This document shows, piece after piece, positions 48,985 through 58,980 of a stretch of DNA of 64,000 bases; positions within the stretch are counted from its first letter, which is position 1; every line of letters begins with the position of its first letter. Source of the stretch: Citrobacter arsenatis. Lineage in GTDB: Bacteria > Pseudomonadota > Gammaproteobacteria > Enterobacterales > Enterobacteriaceae. The notes under the pieces are model-generated. The model was not told the DNA's origin. It did not search any database and saw nothing but the letters and a program-made list of their open reading frames with translations. Where the stretch lies: positions 2,976,001 through 3,040,000 of the forward strand of contig NZ_CP037864.1 in assembly GCF_004353845.1 (NCBI RefSeq), written 5' to 3'. Both the position numbers and the translations under genes were made by a program.

Positions 48985-50346
48985 ATGAAGACGTTATCTC
49001 CCGCAGTAATCACATTACCCTGGCGTCAGGACGCCGCTGAACGCTATTTTTCGACCCTAAGCCATCTGCCCTGGGCGATGCTGTTGCATTCTGGTCACGC
49101 CGACCATCCGCATAACCGCTTTGATATTCTGGTGGCGGATCCCGTTGCCACATTAGTTACGTGCGGCGAAGAAACCGTTGTGCATGACGAACACGCCACC
49201 GTGCGCACGCTTGATGACCCAATGACGGTATTGCACTCCGTTCTCAGCGCACGCAATATTCACCCAGATTATCACCCGGACCTGCCATTTCAGGGCGGCG
49301 CGTTAGGTCTGTTGGGTTACGATCTTGGCCGACGCTTTGAATCCCTGCCCGCTATTGCCGAGCGCGACATTGCACTTGCGGATATGGCGATAGGCATTTA
49401 CGACTGGGCGCTGATTGTCGATCACCAGTTACAGACCGTATCCCTGCTCAGCCATACCGATGTCGAGGCACGACTGCAATGGCTCGACGCACAACAACCG
49501 CCAACGCATGAGCCGTTTACGTTAACCTCGGCGTGGCAGTCCAATATGAGCCGCGCCGAGTACGGCGAGAAGTTCCGCCGGGTCCAGAGTTATCTGCACA
49601 GCGGCGACTGTTATCAGGTCAATCTTGCCCAACGTTTTCAGGCGCATTATCAGGGCGATGAGTGGCAAGCATTTGTCAGACTCAATCGCGCCAACCGCGC
49701 CCCGTTCAGCGCGTTTATTCGTCTTGAGGAAGGCGCAATCCTCAGCCTTTCGCCAGAACGTTTTATTCTGCTGGAAAACCAGCACATCCAGACGCGTCCG
49801 ATTAAAGGCACATTGCCAAGGCTTGAAGATGCCGTTGCCGATCGTGAGCAGGCTCAGAGACTGGCGCATTCAGCGAAGGATCGTGCGGAAAATCTGATGA
49901 TCGTCGATTTGATGCGTAATGATATTGGCCGCGTTGCCGTACCGGGTTCGGTACAGGTTCCGGAGCTGTTTGTCGTCGAACCGTTCCCTGCCGTTCATCA
50001 TTTAGTCAGCACCATTACCGCTCGTCTGCCAGAGTCGTTGCACGCCACCGATCTGCTGCGCGCCGCCTTCCCCGGCGGCTCTATTACCGGCGCACCGAAA
50101 GTGCGGGCGATGGAAATTATTGACGAACTGGAGCCGCACAGACGTAATGCCTGGTGCGGTAGCATTGGCTATCTGAGTTTTTGCGGCAATATGGATACCA
50201 GTATCACCATTCGCACGCTGACGGCCACAAACGGGCAGATTTATTGCTCCGCAGGCGGTGGAATTGTGGCGGACAGTCAGGAAGACGCTGAATACCAGGA
50301 AACGTTTGATAAAGTGAATCGTATTTTGCACCAACTGGAGAATTGA
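48985..50346 (+). CDS. pabB: aminodeoxychorismate synthase component I
   Basis: A 453-residue chorismate-utilising enzyme (E. coli PabB also 453). The family signature PIKGTLPRLEDAVADREQAQ (with Lys274-type PIKGT), SAKDRAENLMIVDLMRNDIG and AFPGGSITGAPKVRAMEIID is clear. With glutaminase PabA it makes 4-amino-4-deoxychorismate for folate. It lies 3 bases before nudL. Confidence 0.96.
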   Translation: MKTLSPAVITLPWRQDAAERYFSTLSHLPWAMLLHSGHADHPHNRFDILVADPVATLVTCGEETVVHDEHATVRTLDDPMTVLHSVLSARNIHPDYHPDLPFQGGALGLLGYDLGRRFESLPAIAERDIALADMAIGIYDWALIVDHQLQTVSLLSHTDVEARLQWLDAQQPPTHEPFTLTSAWQSNMSRAEYGEKFRRVQSYLHSGDCYQVNLAQRFQAHYQGDEWQAFVRLNRANRAPFSAFIRLEEGAILSLSPERFILLENQHIQTRPIKGTLPRLEDAVADREQAQRLAHSAKDRAENLMIVDLMRNDIGRVAVPGSVQVPELFVVEPFPAVHHLVSTITARLPESLHATDLLRAAFPGGSITGAPKVRAMEIIDELEPHRRNAWCGSIGYLSFCGNMDTSITIRTLTATNGQIYCSAGGGIVADSQEDAEYQETFDKVNRILHQLEN

Positions 50347-50349
50347 CAC

Positions 50350-50928
50350 GTGGAATACAGTAGCCTGACGCTTGATGATTTTTTATCGCGCTTCCAACTC
50401 CTGCGTCCGCAGGTCAATCATGCCGCGTTAAATCAGCGTCAGGCCGCCGTACTGATCCCCGTCGTACGCCGTGCGCAGCCGGGGTTGCTGTTAACTCAGC
50501 GATCCGTTCATCTGCGTAAACACGCCGGACAGGTCGCCTTTCCCGGCGGCGCGGTGGATAGCAGCGATGCCTCGTTAATTGCCGCCGCCCTTCGCGAAGC
50601 AGAGGAAGAAGTGGCAATTCCTCCTTCATGCGTTGAGGTGATCGGTGTTCTGCCGCCGGTCGACAGCGTTACCGGATTCCAGGTCACCCCGGTGGTAGGT
50701 ATTATCCCGCCAAATTTGCCGTATCGCGCAAGTGAAGACGAAGTCTCCGCCGTGTTCGAAATGCCGCTGGCGCAGGCCCTGCATTTAGGTCGTTATCACC
50801 CTCTGGATATCTACCGCCGCGGCGATTCACATCGTGTATGGCTTTCCTGGTATGAGCAATATTTCGTCTGGGGAATGACCGCCGGAATAATTCGTGAGCT
50901 GGCGCTGCAAATTGGCGTCAAGCCCTGA
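50350..50928 (+). CDS. nudL: NudL, Nudix hydrolase
   Basis: A 192-residue Nudix protein. The Nudix box is FPGGAVDSSDASLIAAALRE then AEEEVAI (about 56-85), preceded by KHAGQVAF as in the CoA-pyrophosphatase subgroup. E. coli NudL (YeaB) probably hydrolyses CoA-like substrates; activity not proven here. The start is GTG at 50350. Confidence 0.93.
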   Translation: MEYSSLTLDDFLSRFQLLRPQVNHAALNQRQAAVLIPVVRRAQPGLLLTQRSVHLRKHAGQVAFPGGAVDSSDASLIAAALREAEEEVAIPPSCVEVIGVLPPVDSVTGFQVTPVVGIIPPNLPYRASEDEVSAVFEMPLAQALHLGRYHPLDIYRRGDSHRVWLSWYEQYFVWGMTAGIIRELALQIGVKP

Positions 50929-51111
50929 CTATACTTATCTTTACGCACACCATAGACAACTTGAAACTCAGGTCACAACATTAGTAAAACCGCGGTTATC
51001 TATTAGTTTAATTCATGTGAATAGTTAAGCCGATCGCCGCGTTCCCTCTTACACTATGCGCAGTTATAACATCGTTACTGGAAACCCCAGTCGCCCTGTA
51101 GGAGTATTATC

Positions 51112-52476
51112 GTGATTAGTCTATTCGACATGTTTAAGGTGGGGATTGGTCCCTCATCTTCCCATACCGTAGGGCCTATGAAGGCGGGTAAACAGTTCGT
51201 CGATGACCTGGTCGAAAAAGGATTACTGGACAGCGTTACTCGTGTCGCCGTCGACGTGTATGGTTCACTGTCGCTCACGGGTAAAGGTCACCACACCGAT
51301 ATCGCCATTATTATGGGTCTGGCGGGCAATGAGCCTGCTACCGTGGATATTGACAGCATCCCCGGATTTATCCGCGACGTAGAAACGCGCGGCCGCCTGC
51401 TGCTTGCGCAGGGGCAACACGAAGTTGATTTCCCGCAGAATGACGGGATGCGTTTTCACAACGGCAACCTGCCGCTGCATGAAAACGGGATGCAGATCCA
51501 TGCGTACAATGGCGAAACCGTCATTTACAGCAAAACTTACTACTCCATCGGCGGTGGCTTTATCGTTGATGAAGAACATTTTGGTCAGGATGCAGCAGGC
51601 GAGGTCAGCGTACCTTATCCGTTCAAATCCGCCACTGAAATGCTGGAATACTGCAACAGCACCGGCCTGTCTCTCTCTGGTATGGCGATGCAGAACGAAC
51701 TTGCTCTGCACAGTAAAAAAGAGATTGAAGAGTACTTTGGTAACGTCTGGCAGACCATGCAGGCTTGCATCGATCGCGGTATGAACACCGAAGGCGTACT
51801 GCCGGGTCCACTGCGCGTTCCTCGTCGTGCTTCAGCCCTGCGTCGTATGCTGGTTTCCAGCGATAAGCTGTCCAACGATCCGATGAACGTGATCGACTGG
51901 GTGAACATGTTTGCACTGGCCGTTAACGAAGAAAACGCCGCAGGTGGCCGCGTAGTGACCGCACCGACTAACGGTGCGTGCGGTATCGTGCCTGCGGTAC
52001 TGGCCTATTACGATCATTTCATCGAGTCCGTCAGCCCGGATATCTATACCCGTTATTTCCTGGCTGCCGGCGCGATCGGCGCGTTGTACAAAATGAACGC
52101 ATCCATCTCTGGTGCTGAAGTGGGTTGTCAAGGTGAAGTGGGCGTAGCCTGCTCCATGGCTGCCGCAGGTCTGGCTGAACTGTTAGGCGCGAGCCCTGAG
52201 CAAGTGTGTGTTGCTGCCGAAATCGGTATGGAACATAACCTCGGCTTAACCTGCGATCCGGTTGCCGGTCAGGTACAGGTTCCGTGCATCGAACGCAATG
52301 CCATTGCTTCAGTGAAGGCGATCAACGCTGCACGTATGGCGATGCGCCGCACCAGTGCTCCACGCGTCTCGCTGGATAAAGTCATTGAGACCATGTACGA
52401 AACAGGTAAAGACATGAACGCCAAATACCGCGAAACATCACGCGGTGGCCTGGCAATCAAAGTTCAATGTGACTAA
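51112..52476 (+). CDS. sdaA: L-serine deaminase I
   Basis: A 454-residue Fe-S L-serine dehydratase. The start MISLFDMFKVGIGPSSSHTV carries the substrate-binding SSSHT; the cluster cysteines lie in TNGACGIVPA, EVGCQGEVGVACSMAA and GLTCDPVAGQVQVPC. It converts serine to pyruvate and ammonia. GTG at 51112 follows AGGAGTATTATC. The 183-base gap before it is a likely Lrp-responsive promoter, as in E. coli. Confidence 0.96.
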   Translation: MISLFDMFKVGIGPSSSHTVGPMKAGKQFVDDLVEKGLLDSVTRVAVDVYGSLSLTGKGHHTDIAIIMGLAGNEPATVDIDSIPGFIRDVETRGRLLLAQGQHEVDFPQNDGMRFHNGNLPLHENGMQIHAYNGETVIYSKTYYSIGGGFIVDEEHFGQDAAGEVSVPYPFKSATEMLEYCNSTGLSLSGMAMQNELALHSKKEIEEYFGNVWQTMQACIDRGMNTEGVLPGPLRVPRRASALRRMLVSSDKLSNDPMNVIDWVNMFALAVNEENAAGGRVVTAPTNGACGIVPAVLAYYDHFIESVSPDIYTRYFLAAGAIGALYKMNASISGAEVGCQGEVGVACSMAAAGLAELLGASPEQVCVAAEIGMEHNLGLTCDPVAGQVQVPCIERNAIASVKAINAARMAMRRTSAPRVSLDKVIETMYETGKDMNAKYRETSRGGLAIKVQCD

Positions 52477-52487
52477 TACTTAATTTT

Positions 52488-52514
52488 CGCCCATCTGCGA
52501 CGGATGGGCGATTT
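52488..52514 (+). terminator. intrinsic terminator after sdaA
   Basis: CGCCCATC-TGCGACG-GATGGGCG followed by ATTTTG, 11 bases after the sdaA stop. Confidence 0.78.
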
Positions 52515-52606
52515 TGCCCCCTCGTCTTCGTCTACTGTAATTTTCCCCACTACACTTGCTCTGTTGCTGTTGGCTTCTGTGACCAACGGCTTATCGGGCG
52601 GCCCGC

Positions 52607-54208
52607 ATGCAAACAGCACAACGGATCATTAAAAACTATCGCCGGAATCGTTTAATCGTCTGCACAATATGTGCACTACTGACGCTCATCCTTACATTAA
52701 CTGTCCGATTTATTTCGGAGCGTAATTTAAATCATCGCAATACCGTCACCTTTGCCAACCACGCCGTCGAAGAGTTGGATGACGTGCTTTTGCCACTACA
52801 GACCGGACGTGATTTGCTGCTGCCGTTGATTGGTCTCCCCTGCTCAGTAGCACGTTTACCTTTGAGTAAACATGCTGCCAGACTGCAAACGGTGCGTTCT
52901 ATCGGCCTGATTCAGGGCGGGATCCTTTATTGCTCCAGCATTTTTGGCTATCGCAATGTGCCTATTCGTCAACTGGAGCCTGAATTACCCAGTCGGGAGC
53001 CACAGCTGCTGCTGTCTACCGACCATTCGTTGATTAAAGGCAGCCCGATTCTGACGCAATGGTATCCTTCGTCTGCCGATGGCGAAGATGGCGTACTGGA
53101 AATCGTTAATATTGATCTATTGTCATCCATGTTGCTTGAACCCCAGCCGCCGCAAATTACCAATGCCAGCTTAACCGTCGGTAATCGCCATTTGCTATAT
53201 GGACAAGGTGTTGTCGATACGCTCCCTGAACTAAATAATGAAAAGCGCTACCAGCTCTCATCGCAACATTTCCCTTTTACCATCAGCGTCACCGGTCCGG
53301 GCGCCAGCGAACTGGCCTTTAAACACCTGCCAACACAGCTCCCGCTGGCGGTGATCCTGAGTTTACTAGTGGGTTACCTGGCATGGCTGGCGACCGCCAG
53401 CAGAATGAGCTTCTCCTGGGAGATCAATCTGGCCCTTGCGGCACGGGAGTTTGAGCTGTTTTGCCAGCCGCTACTGAATGCACAAACTCAGCAATGTATG
53501 GGTGTGGAAATCCTGTTACGCTGGAATAACCCGCGCCAGGGTTGGATCTCTCCCGAAGTATTTATTCCCATCGCCGAGGAGCACAATCTGATTGTGCCGC
53601 TTACCCGTCATGTCATCGCAGAAACCATTCAGCAGCGGCACGTTTTCCCGATGAGCAGCCAGTTTCATATTGGGATTAATGTCGCCGCCAGCCATTTTCG
53701 TAACGGCACGCTGCTAAAAGATCTAAATCAGTATTGGTTTAGCCAGCATCCCATTCAGCAGTTGGTTATCGAACTGACCGAACGCGATGCCTTACTGGAT
53801 GTGGATTATCGGATTGTACGCGAACTAAATCGCTTTGGCGTAAAACTGGCGATTGACGATTTTGGCACTGGCAACAGCTCGCTCTCCTGGCTGGAAAAAC
53901 TTCGCCCGGATGTGCTGAAAATCGATAAATCATTTACTTCAGCAATAGGAACAGACGCCGTGAACTCAACCGTCACAGACATCATTATCGCTTTGGGGAA
54001 AAAATTGAATATAGAACTGGTGGCGGAAGGGGTTGAAACACAGGCGCAGGCCCAGCATTTACGCCGACACGGCGTACATTTATTACAAGGTTTTTTGTAT
54101 GCGAAGCCAATGCCACTGCGTGATTTCCCTAAATGGCTGGCGGGCAGCACGCCGCCGCCCGCCCGGCATAACGGGCGACACAGTATGCCCGTTATGCCGT
54201 TTCGCTAA
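52607..54208 (+). CDS. pdeD: PdeD (YoaD), CSS-EAL cyclic-di-GMP phosphodiesterase
   Basis: A 533-residue inner-membrane protein. Two membrane segments (about 16-36 and 245-265) flank a periplasmic CSS domain with the CSS motif in ILYCSSIFGY and a partner Cys in GLPCSVARL. The cytoplasmic EAL domain has VEILLRW for the EAL signature, INVAASHF, IELTERD, IDDFGTGNSS, KIDKSF and VAEGVETQ, so metal and substrate residues are retained. It degrades c-di-GMP; in this class, disulfide state controls activity and processing. Confidence 0.94.
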   Translation: MQTAQRIIKNYRRNRLIVCTICALLTLILTLTVRFISERNLNHRNTVTFANHAVEELDDVLLPLQTGRDLLLPLIGLPCSVARLPLSKHAARLQTVRSIGLIQGGILYCSSIFGYRNVPIRQLEPELPSREPQLLLSTDHSLIKGSPILTQWYPSSADGEDGVLEIVNIDLLSSMLLEPQPPQITNASLTVGNRHLLYGQGVVDTLPELNNEKRYQLSSQHFPFTISVTGPGASELAFKHLPTQLPLAVILSLLVGYLAWLATASRMSFSWEINLALAAREFELFCQPLLNAQTQQCMGVEILLRWNNPRQGWISPEVFIPIAEEHNLIVPLTRHVIAETIQQRHVFPMSSQFHIGINVAASHFRNGTLLKDLNQYWFSQHPIQQLVIELTERDALLDVDYRIVRELNRFGVKLAIDDFGTGNSSLSWLEKLRPDVLKIDKSFTSAIGTDAVNSTVTDIIIALGKKLNIELVAEGVETQAQAQHLRRHGVHLLQGFLYAKPMPLRDFPKWLAGSTPPPARHNGRHSMPVMPFR

Positions 54209-54214
54209 ACCCGG

Positions 54215-55774
54215 TTACTCGTCTTCGTCGTGAACGGGTTGTTCTTTAACAATGCGAACTAAATCCACACGATAGTCATTCGCTTCGACAATCGTAATGC
54301 TCAGCGGCGCAACGTCGATAACATCACCTACACGTGGAATATGGCCGTTAGCCGCAATGACTAAACCTGCCACCGTGGCGATGTCTTCGTCTTCATTCAC
54401 TAACGTATCCACGTCCAACGCCTGTTGCAACGCATGCAGATCGGTACCGCCTTTCACCAACCAACCGCCTGCATCAGCAATAATTTCAGGCGTTTCATCG
54501 GCATCCGGGAATTCACCGGCGATAGCTTCTAATACGTCGAGCGGCGTAACCAGACCTTGCACGACGCCAAACTCGTTAGTGACGATGACAAAGCTACCGC
54601 GGGCACGGCGCAGAACCCCTAACAGATTGATTGGATCCAGTGTTTCCGGGACAACGATAGCCGGAGAGGCAGAGGCAATCGCCGCCACATCCACACCATC
54701 TTCCAGCGCTACCAGCAGTTCTTTGGCACGGACGATACCGATAATTTCGTCCAGTTCACCGCGACATACCGGGAACAGGCTGTGCGGGGACGAGAGCAAT
54801 TGCTCGCGAATTTCCGCCACGCTCAGGTCCGCGTCAACCCAACTAATTTCACCACGCGGCGTCATAATGCCACGTAATGAACGCGAGGCCAGGGAGAGGA
54901 CGCCGTTGATCATATAGCGTTCTTCTTCCACAAATGCGCCTTCCGGAACGGGAACAGGTACCGGATTGTCGGATTCCATCTGCGCGCTGGCCTGACGTTT
55001 ACCGCCCATCAGACGCAGGATTGCATCGGCAGTGCGCGCACGCAGCGGCAGAGTCGACTGGTGGCGAATAAAGTTACGGCGAGCAATCTGGTTAAACAAC
55101 TCAATAATGATTGAGAAGCCAATCGCCGCATACAGATAGCCTTTCGGAATATGGAAACCAAACCCTTCGGCAACCAGACTCAGACCGATCATCAACAGGA
55201 AGCTCAGACACAGCACCACCACCGTCGGATGTTGGTTCACAAATCGCGTCAGCGGCTTAGAAGCCAGTAGCATCACCGCCATAGCAATCACGACCGCCGC
55301 CATCATGACTGGCAGATGGTTGACCATACCGACCGCAGTAATAACGGCATCCAGCGAGAACACCGCATCAAGAATGACGATCTGCGTCACGACAACCCAA
55401 AAGCTCGCATACCCTTTCGTCTGCCCGGTATCATGTTCACGGTTTTCCAGCCGCTCATGCAGTTCTGTCGTAGCCTTGAACAAGAGGAAAATACCACCCA
55501 GCAGCATAATCAGATCGCGGCCTGAGAACGCATAGTCCATTACCGTAAACAGCGGCTTTGTCAGCGTCACCATCCACGAAATCACGGACAACAAGCCCAG
55601 ACGCATAATCAGTGCCAGTGACAAACCGATTAGACGCGCTTTATCTCGCTGTTTTGGCGGCAGCTTATCAGCCAGGATCGCAATGAAGACCAGGTTATCA
55701 ATACCCAGAACAATTTCGAGAACGACAAGCGTGAGCAAACCCACCCAAATCTGCGGGTCCATTAATAATTCCAT
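54215..55774 (-). CDS. yoaE: YoaE, TerC-type membrane protein with CBS and CorC domains
   Basis: A 519-residue protein. Seven or so TerC-family membrane spans (LEIVLGIDNLVFIAILADKL, DAVFSLDAVITAVGMVNHL) fill residues 1-235; a CBS pair (about 295-425) and a C-terminal CorC/HlyC domain (VKGGTDLHALQQALDVDTL) follow. TerC-like proteins are linked to manganese efflux and metal loading of exported proteins; the CBS-CorC part suggests nucleotide control. E. coli YoaE is 518 residues. Confidence 0.94.
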   Translation of the reverse strand: MELLMDPQIWVGLLTLVVLEIVLGIDNLVFIAILADKLPPKQRDKARLIGLSLALIMRLGLLSVISWMVTLTKPLFTVMDYAFSGRDLIMLLGGIFLLFKATTELHERLENREHDTGQTKGYASFWVVVTQIVILDAVFSLDAVITAVGMVNHLPVMMAAVVIAMAVMLLASKPLTRFVNQHPTVVVLCLSFLLMIGLSLVAEGFGFHIPKGYLYAAIGFSIIIELFNQIARRNFIRHQSTLPLRARTADAILRLMGGKRQASAQMESDNPVPVPVPEGAFVEEERYMINGVLSLASRSLRGIMTPRGEISWVDADLSVAEIREQLLSSPHSLFPVCRGELDEIIGIVRAKELLVALEDGVDVAAIASASPAIVVPETLDPINLLGVLRRARGSFVIVTNEFGVVQGLVTPLDVLEAIAGEFPDADETPEIIADAGGWLVKGGTDLHALQQALDVDTLVNEDEDIATVAGLVIAANGHIPRVGDVIDVAPLSITIVEANDYRVDLVRIVKEQPVHDEDE

Positions 55775-55975
55775 GACAAGCTCCTGCTTAAGGAATGACC
55801 AAACTGCGCGCTGAGGATCTCAGGCGTTAACGCGATATGCAGAGAAAGTTTGTGGCAAAAAGTGCCAATCTGACAGGCGCAACGCGGCCTGATGGTGAAA
55901 TGACGTCGGTGACGATCCATATGGTGGGCTACTGCCCTATACTCCTGAGTAATTAAACAGATGCTAAACATAACA

Positions 55976-56234
55976 GAGACAACCGGTTTTTAGCAAAGAT
56001 TTACCTTCCTTTGCAATAAGTTGTTTCGGAGATATTTTACCCTTCGAAATTTCTTTTCATCGGAAGTTAAATTACGGATCTTCATCACATAAAATATTTT
56101 TTTCGATATCTAAAATAATTCACGAAAATCATAGGTTTTTTCTTTGTAACCCTTATCTGAATCGATTCGATTGCGGACGACGATTCAAATACATCTTCAC
56201 GTTGATGTGTTAACGATAATAAAGGAGGTAGCAA
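55976..56234 (+). promoter_or_regulatory. manXYZ promoter and regulatory region
   Basis: The 460-base gap between yoaE and manX includes about 200 bases of yoaE upstream sequence and an A/T-rich manX control region. AAAATAATTCACGAAAAT (56113-56130) looks like a Mlc/NagC-type operator, and ATCTTCATCACAT nearby could be a degenerate CRP site. AGGAGG lies 7 bases before the GTG start. Sites are read by eye and only tentative; Mlc, NagC and CRP control is known for E. coli manXYZ. Confidence 0.5.
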
Positions 56235-57197
56235 GTGACCATTGCTATTGTAATAGGCACACATGGTTGGGCTGCAGAGCAGTTACTTAAGACAGCAGAA
56301 ATGTTGTTAGGCGAGCAGGAAAACGTCGGCTGGATCGATTTCGTTCCAGGCGAAAATGCCGAAACGCTGATCGAAAAGTACAACGCTCAGTTGGCAAAAC
56401 TCGATACCAGTAAAGGCGTGCTGTTTCTCGTTGACACATGGGGAGGCAGCCCGTTTAACGCTGCAAGCCGCATTGTCGTCGATAAAGAGCATTACGAAGT
56501 CATCGCCGGTGTGAACATTCCCATGCTGGTTGAAACCTTCATGGCACGTGATGACAACCCAAGCTTCGATGAATTAGTGGCACTGGCCGTTGAAACCGGT
56601 AGCGAAGGCGTGAAAGCGTTGAAAGCAAAACCGGTGGAAAAAGCCGCTCCAGCCCCCGTCGCAGCACCAAAAGCAGCAGCTCCCGCCAAACCGATGGGCC
56701 CGAACGATTATATGCAGATCGGCCTGGCGCGTATTGATGACCGCTTAATCCATGGTCAGGTGGCAACTCGCTGGACCAAAGAAACTAACGTTACGCGCAT
56801 TATCGTCGTCAGTGATGAAGTTGCCGCCGATACCGTGCGTAAAACGCTGCTGACTCAGGTTGCACCTCCTGGTGTGACGGCGCACGTGGTTGATGTCGCG
56901 AAAATGATTCGCGTCTACAACAACCCGAAATATGCAGGTGAGCGTGTGATGCTGTTGTTCACCAACCCGACCGATGTAGAACGTATCGTTGAAGGTGGTG
57001 TGAAAATTACCTCTGTAAACATTGGCGGTATGGCTTTCCGTCAGGGTAAAACGCAGGTAAACAACGCAATTTCTGTCGACGAAAAAGACATTGAAGCCTT
57101 CAAGAAACTCAATGAACGCGGTATTGAGCTCGAGGCACGTAAAGTTTCTACCGATCAGAAACTGAAAATGATGGATTTGATTGCCAAGGCGAAATAA
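56235..57197 (+). CDS. manX: mannose PTS EIIAB component
   Basis: A 320-residue protein: EIIA domain (residues 1-130; phosphorylated His10 in IGTHGWAAEQ), an Ala/Pro linker (KPVEKAAPAPVAAPKAAAPA), and EIIB domain (about 155-320; phosphorylated His in DDRLIHGQVATRW). It accepts phosphate from HPr and passes it to mannose, glucose or glucosamine entering via ManYZ. The start is GTG. In E. coli its mRNA is also a target of the SgrS small RNA. Confidence 0.97.
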   Translation: MTIAIVIGTHGWAAEQLLKTAEMLLGEQENVGWIDFVPGENAETLIEKYNAQLAKLDTSKGVLFLVDTWGGSPFNAASRIVVDKEHYEVIAGVNIPMLVETFMARDDNPSFDELVALAVETGSEGVKALKAKPVEKAAPAPVAAPKAAAPAKPMGPNDYMQIGLARIDDRLIHGQVATRWTKETNVTRIIVVSDEVAADTVRKTLLTQVAPPGVTAHVVDVAKMIRVYNNPKYAGERVMLLFTNPTDVERIVEGGVKITSVNIGGMAFRQGKTQVNNAISVDEKDIEAFKKLNERGIELEARKVSTDQKLKMMDLIAKAK

Positions 57198-57255
57198 TTC
57201 CCTGGCATTTACTTAGTTTTCACACTTAAGTCTGTATAGCAATAGGAGAAGTACA

Positions 57256-58056
57256 ATGGAGATTACCACTCTTCAGATTGTGCTGGTGTTCATCGTCGCA
57301 TGTATCGCGGGTATGGAGTCGGTACTCGATGAATTTCAGTTCCACCGTCCGTTGGTGGCCTGTACGCTGATTGGTGCCGTTCTCGGGGATATGAAAACCG
57401 GTATCATCATCGGTGGTACCCTGGAAATGATCGCCCTGGGCTGGATGAACATCGGTGCTGCGGTTGCGCCTGATGCCGCACTGGCCTCAATTATCTCTAC
57501 CGTTCTGGTTATCGCGGGTCACCAAAGTATTGGTGCCGGTATCGCGCTGGCTATCCCGCTGGCAGCAGCAGGCCAGGTACTGACTATCATCGTTCGTACT
57601 ATCACCGTAGCCTTCCAGCACGCGGCGGATAAGGCGGCGGAAAACGGTAACCTGACGGCGCTCTCCTGGCTGCACGTGTCCTCCCTGTTCCTGCAGGCTA
57701 TGCGTATCGCAATCCCGGCGGTAATCGTAGCGATTTCTGTAGGCACCAGTGAAGTTCAGAGCATGCTTAACGCCATTCCGGAAGTTGTAACCGGTGGTCT
57801 GAACATCGCAGGTGGCATGATCGTCGTGGTTGGTTATGCGATGGTCATCAACATGATGCGCGCAGGCTACCTGATGCCGTTCTTCTACCTCGGCTTCGTC
57901 ACTGCGGCATTTACTAACTTCAACCTGGTTGCTCTGGGTGTGATTGGCGCAGTAATGGCTATCCTCTACATTCAACTGAGCCCGAAATATAACCGCGTAG
58001 CCGGCGCACCTGCTGCTGCGGCTGGCAATAACGATCTCGATAACGAACTGGACTAG
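57256..58056 (+). CDS. manY: mannose PTS EIIC component
   Basis: A 266-residue multi-span membrane protein starting MEITTLQIVLVFIVACIAGM and highly conserved with E. coli ManY. With ManZ it forms the sugar channel, which in E. coli also admits lambda DNA and some bacteriocins. It ends 12 bases before the manZ start. Confidence 0.97.
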   Translation: MEITTLQIVLVFIVACIAGMESVLDEFQFHRPLVACTLIGAVLGDMKTGIIIGGTLEMIALGWMNIGAAVAPDAALASIISTVLVIAGHQSIGAGIALAIPLAAAGQVLTIIVRTITVAFQHAADKAAENGNLTALSWLHVSSLFLQAMRIAIPAVIVAISVGTSEVQSMLNAIPEVVTGGLNIAGGMIVVVGYAMVINMMRAGYLMPFFYLGFVTAAFTNFNLVALGVIGAVMAILYIQLSPKYNRVAGAPAAAAGNNDLDNELD

Positions 58057-58068
58057 CAGGTGAGCGAA

Positions 58069-58920
58069 ATGGTTGATATGACTAAAACTACCACCGAGAA
58101 AAAACTCACTCCAAGTGACATTCGTGGCGTGTTCATTCGTTCTAACCTGTTTCAGGGTTCATGGAACTTCGAACGTATGCAGGCGCTGGGTTTTTGTTTC
58201 TCCATGGTACCGGCTATCCGCCGCTTGTACCCGGAAAACAACGACGCACGTAAGCAAGCTATTAAGCGTCACCTGGAATTCTTTAACACCCATCCATATG
58301 TAGCCGCTCCAGTTCTGGGCGTTACGCTGGCGATGGAAGAGCAGCGTGCAAACGGCGCAGAGATTGACGATGGTGCTATCAACGGTATCAAAGTTGGTCT
58401 GATGGGCCCGCTGGCAGGCGTAGGCGACCCGATCTTCTGGGGTACCGTTCGTCCGGTATTCGCCGCGCTTGGTGCAGGTATCGCGATGAGCGGCAGCCTG
58501 CTTGGGCCTTTGCTGTTCTTCATCCTGTTTAACCTGGTTCGTCTGGCAACCCGTTACTACGGTGTAGCATACGGCTACCGTAAAGGTGTCGATATCGTTA
58601 AAGATATGGGCGGCGGCTTCCTGCAAAAACTGACTGAGGGGGCGTCAATCCTCGGCCTGTTTGTCATGGGGGCTTTGGTTAACAAGTGGACGCACGTAAA
58701 CATCCCGCTGGTGGTTTCTACTATCACCGGTCAGGATGGTCAGACTCGCGTCACCACCGTGCAGACTATCCTTGACCAGCTGATGCCGGGCCTGGTTCCT
58801 CTGCTGCTGACATTCGCCTGTATGTGGCTGCTGCGTAAGAAAGTTAACCCGCTGTGGATCATTGTTGGCTTCTTCGTCATCGGTATCGCGGGCTACGCTG
58901 TCGGCTTGCTCGGCCTGTAA
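58069..58920 (+). CDS. manZ: mannose PTS EIID component
   Basis: A 283-residue membrane protein, same length as E. coli ManZ. LTPSDIRGVFIRSNLFQGSW and GLMGPLAGVGDPIFWGTVRP are diagnostic. I chose ATG 58069 over a GTG three codons upstream, by the family length. Confidence 0.96.
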   Translation: MVDMTKTTTEKKLTPSDIRGVFIRSNLFQGSWNFERMQALGFCFSMVPAIRRLYPENNDARKQAIKRHLEFFNTHPYVAAPVLGVTLAMEEQRANGAEIDDGAINGIKVGLMGPLAGVGDPIFWGTVRPVFAALGAGIAMSGSLLGPLLFFILFNLVRLATRYYGVAYGYRKGVDIVKDMGGGFLQKLTEGASILGLFVMGALVNKWTHVNIPLVVSTITGQDGQTRVTTVQTILDQLMPGLVPLLLTFACMWLLRKKVNPLWIIVGFFVIGIAGYAVGLLGL

Positions 58921-58935
58921 AACTGTTGTACATCA

Positions 58936-58958
58936 CCGGGGGCTTGCCCCCGGTTTTT
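58936..58958 (+). terminator. intrinsic terminator after manZ
   Basis: CCGGGGG-CTTG-CCCCCGG followed by five T, 16 bases after the manZ stop. Confidence 0.9.
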
Positions 58959-58980
58959 CTATTTAGAGGGTTGAGGATTC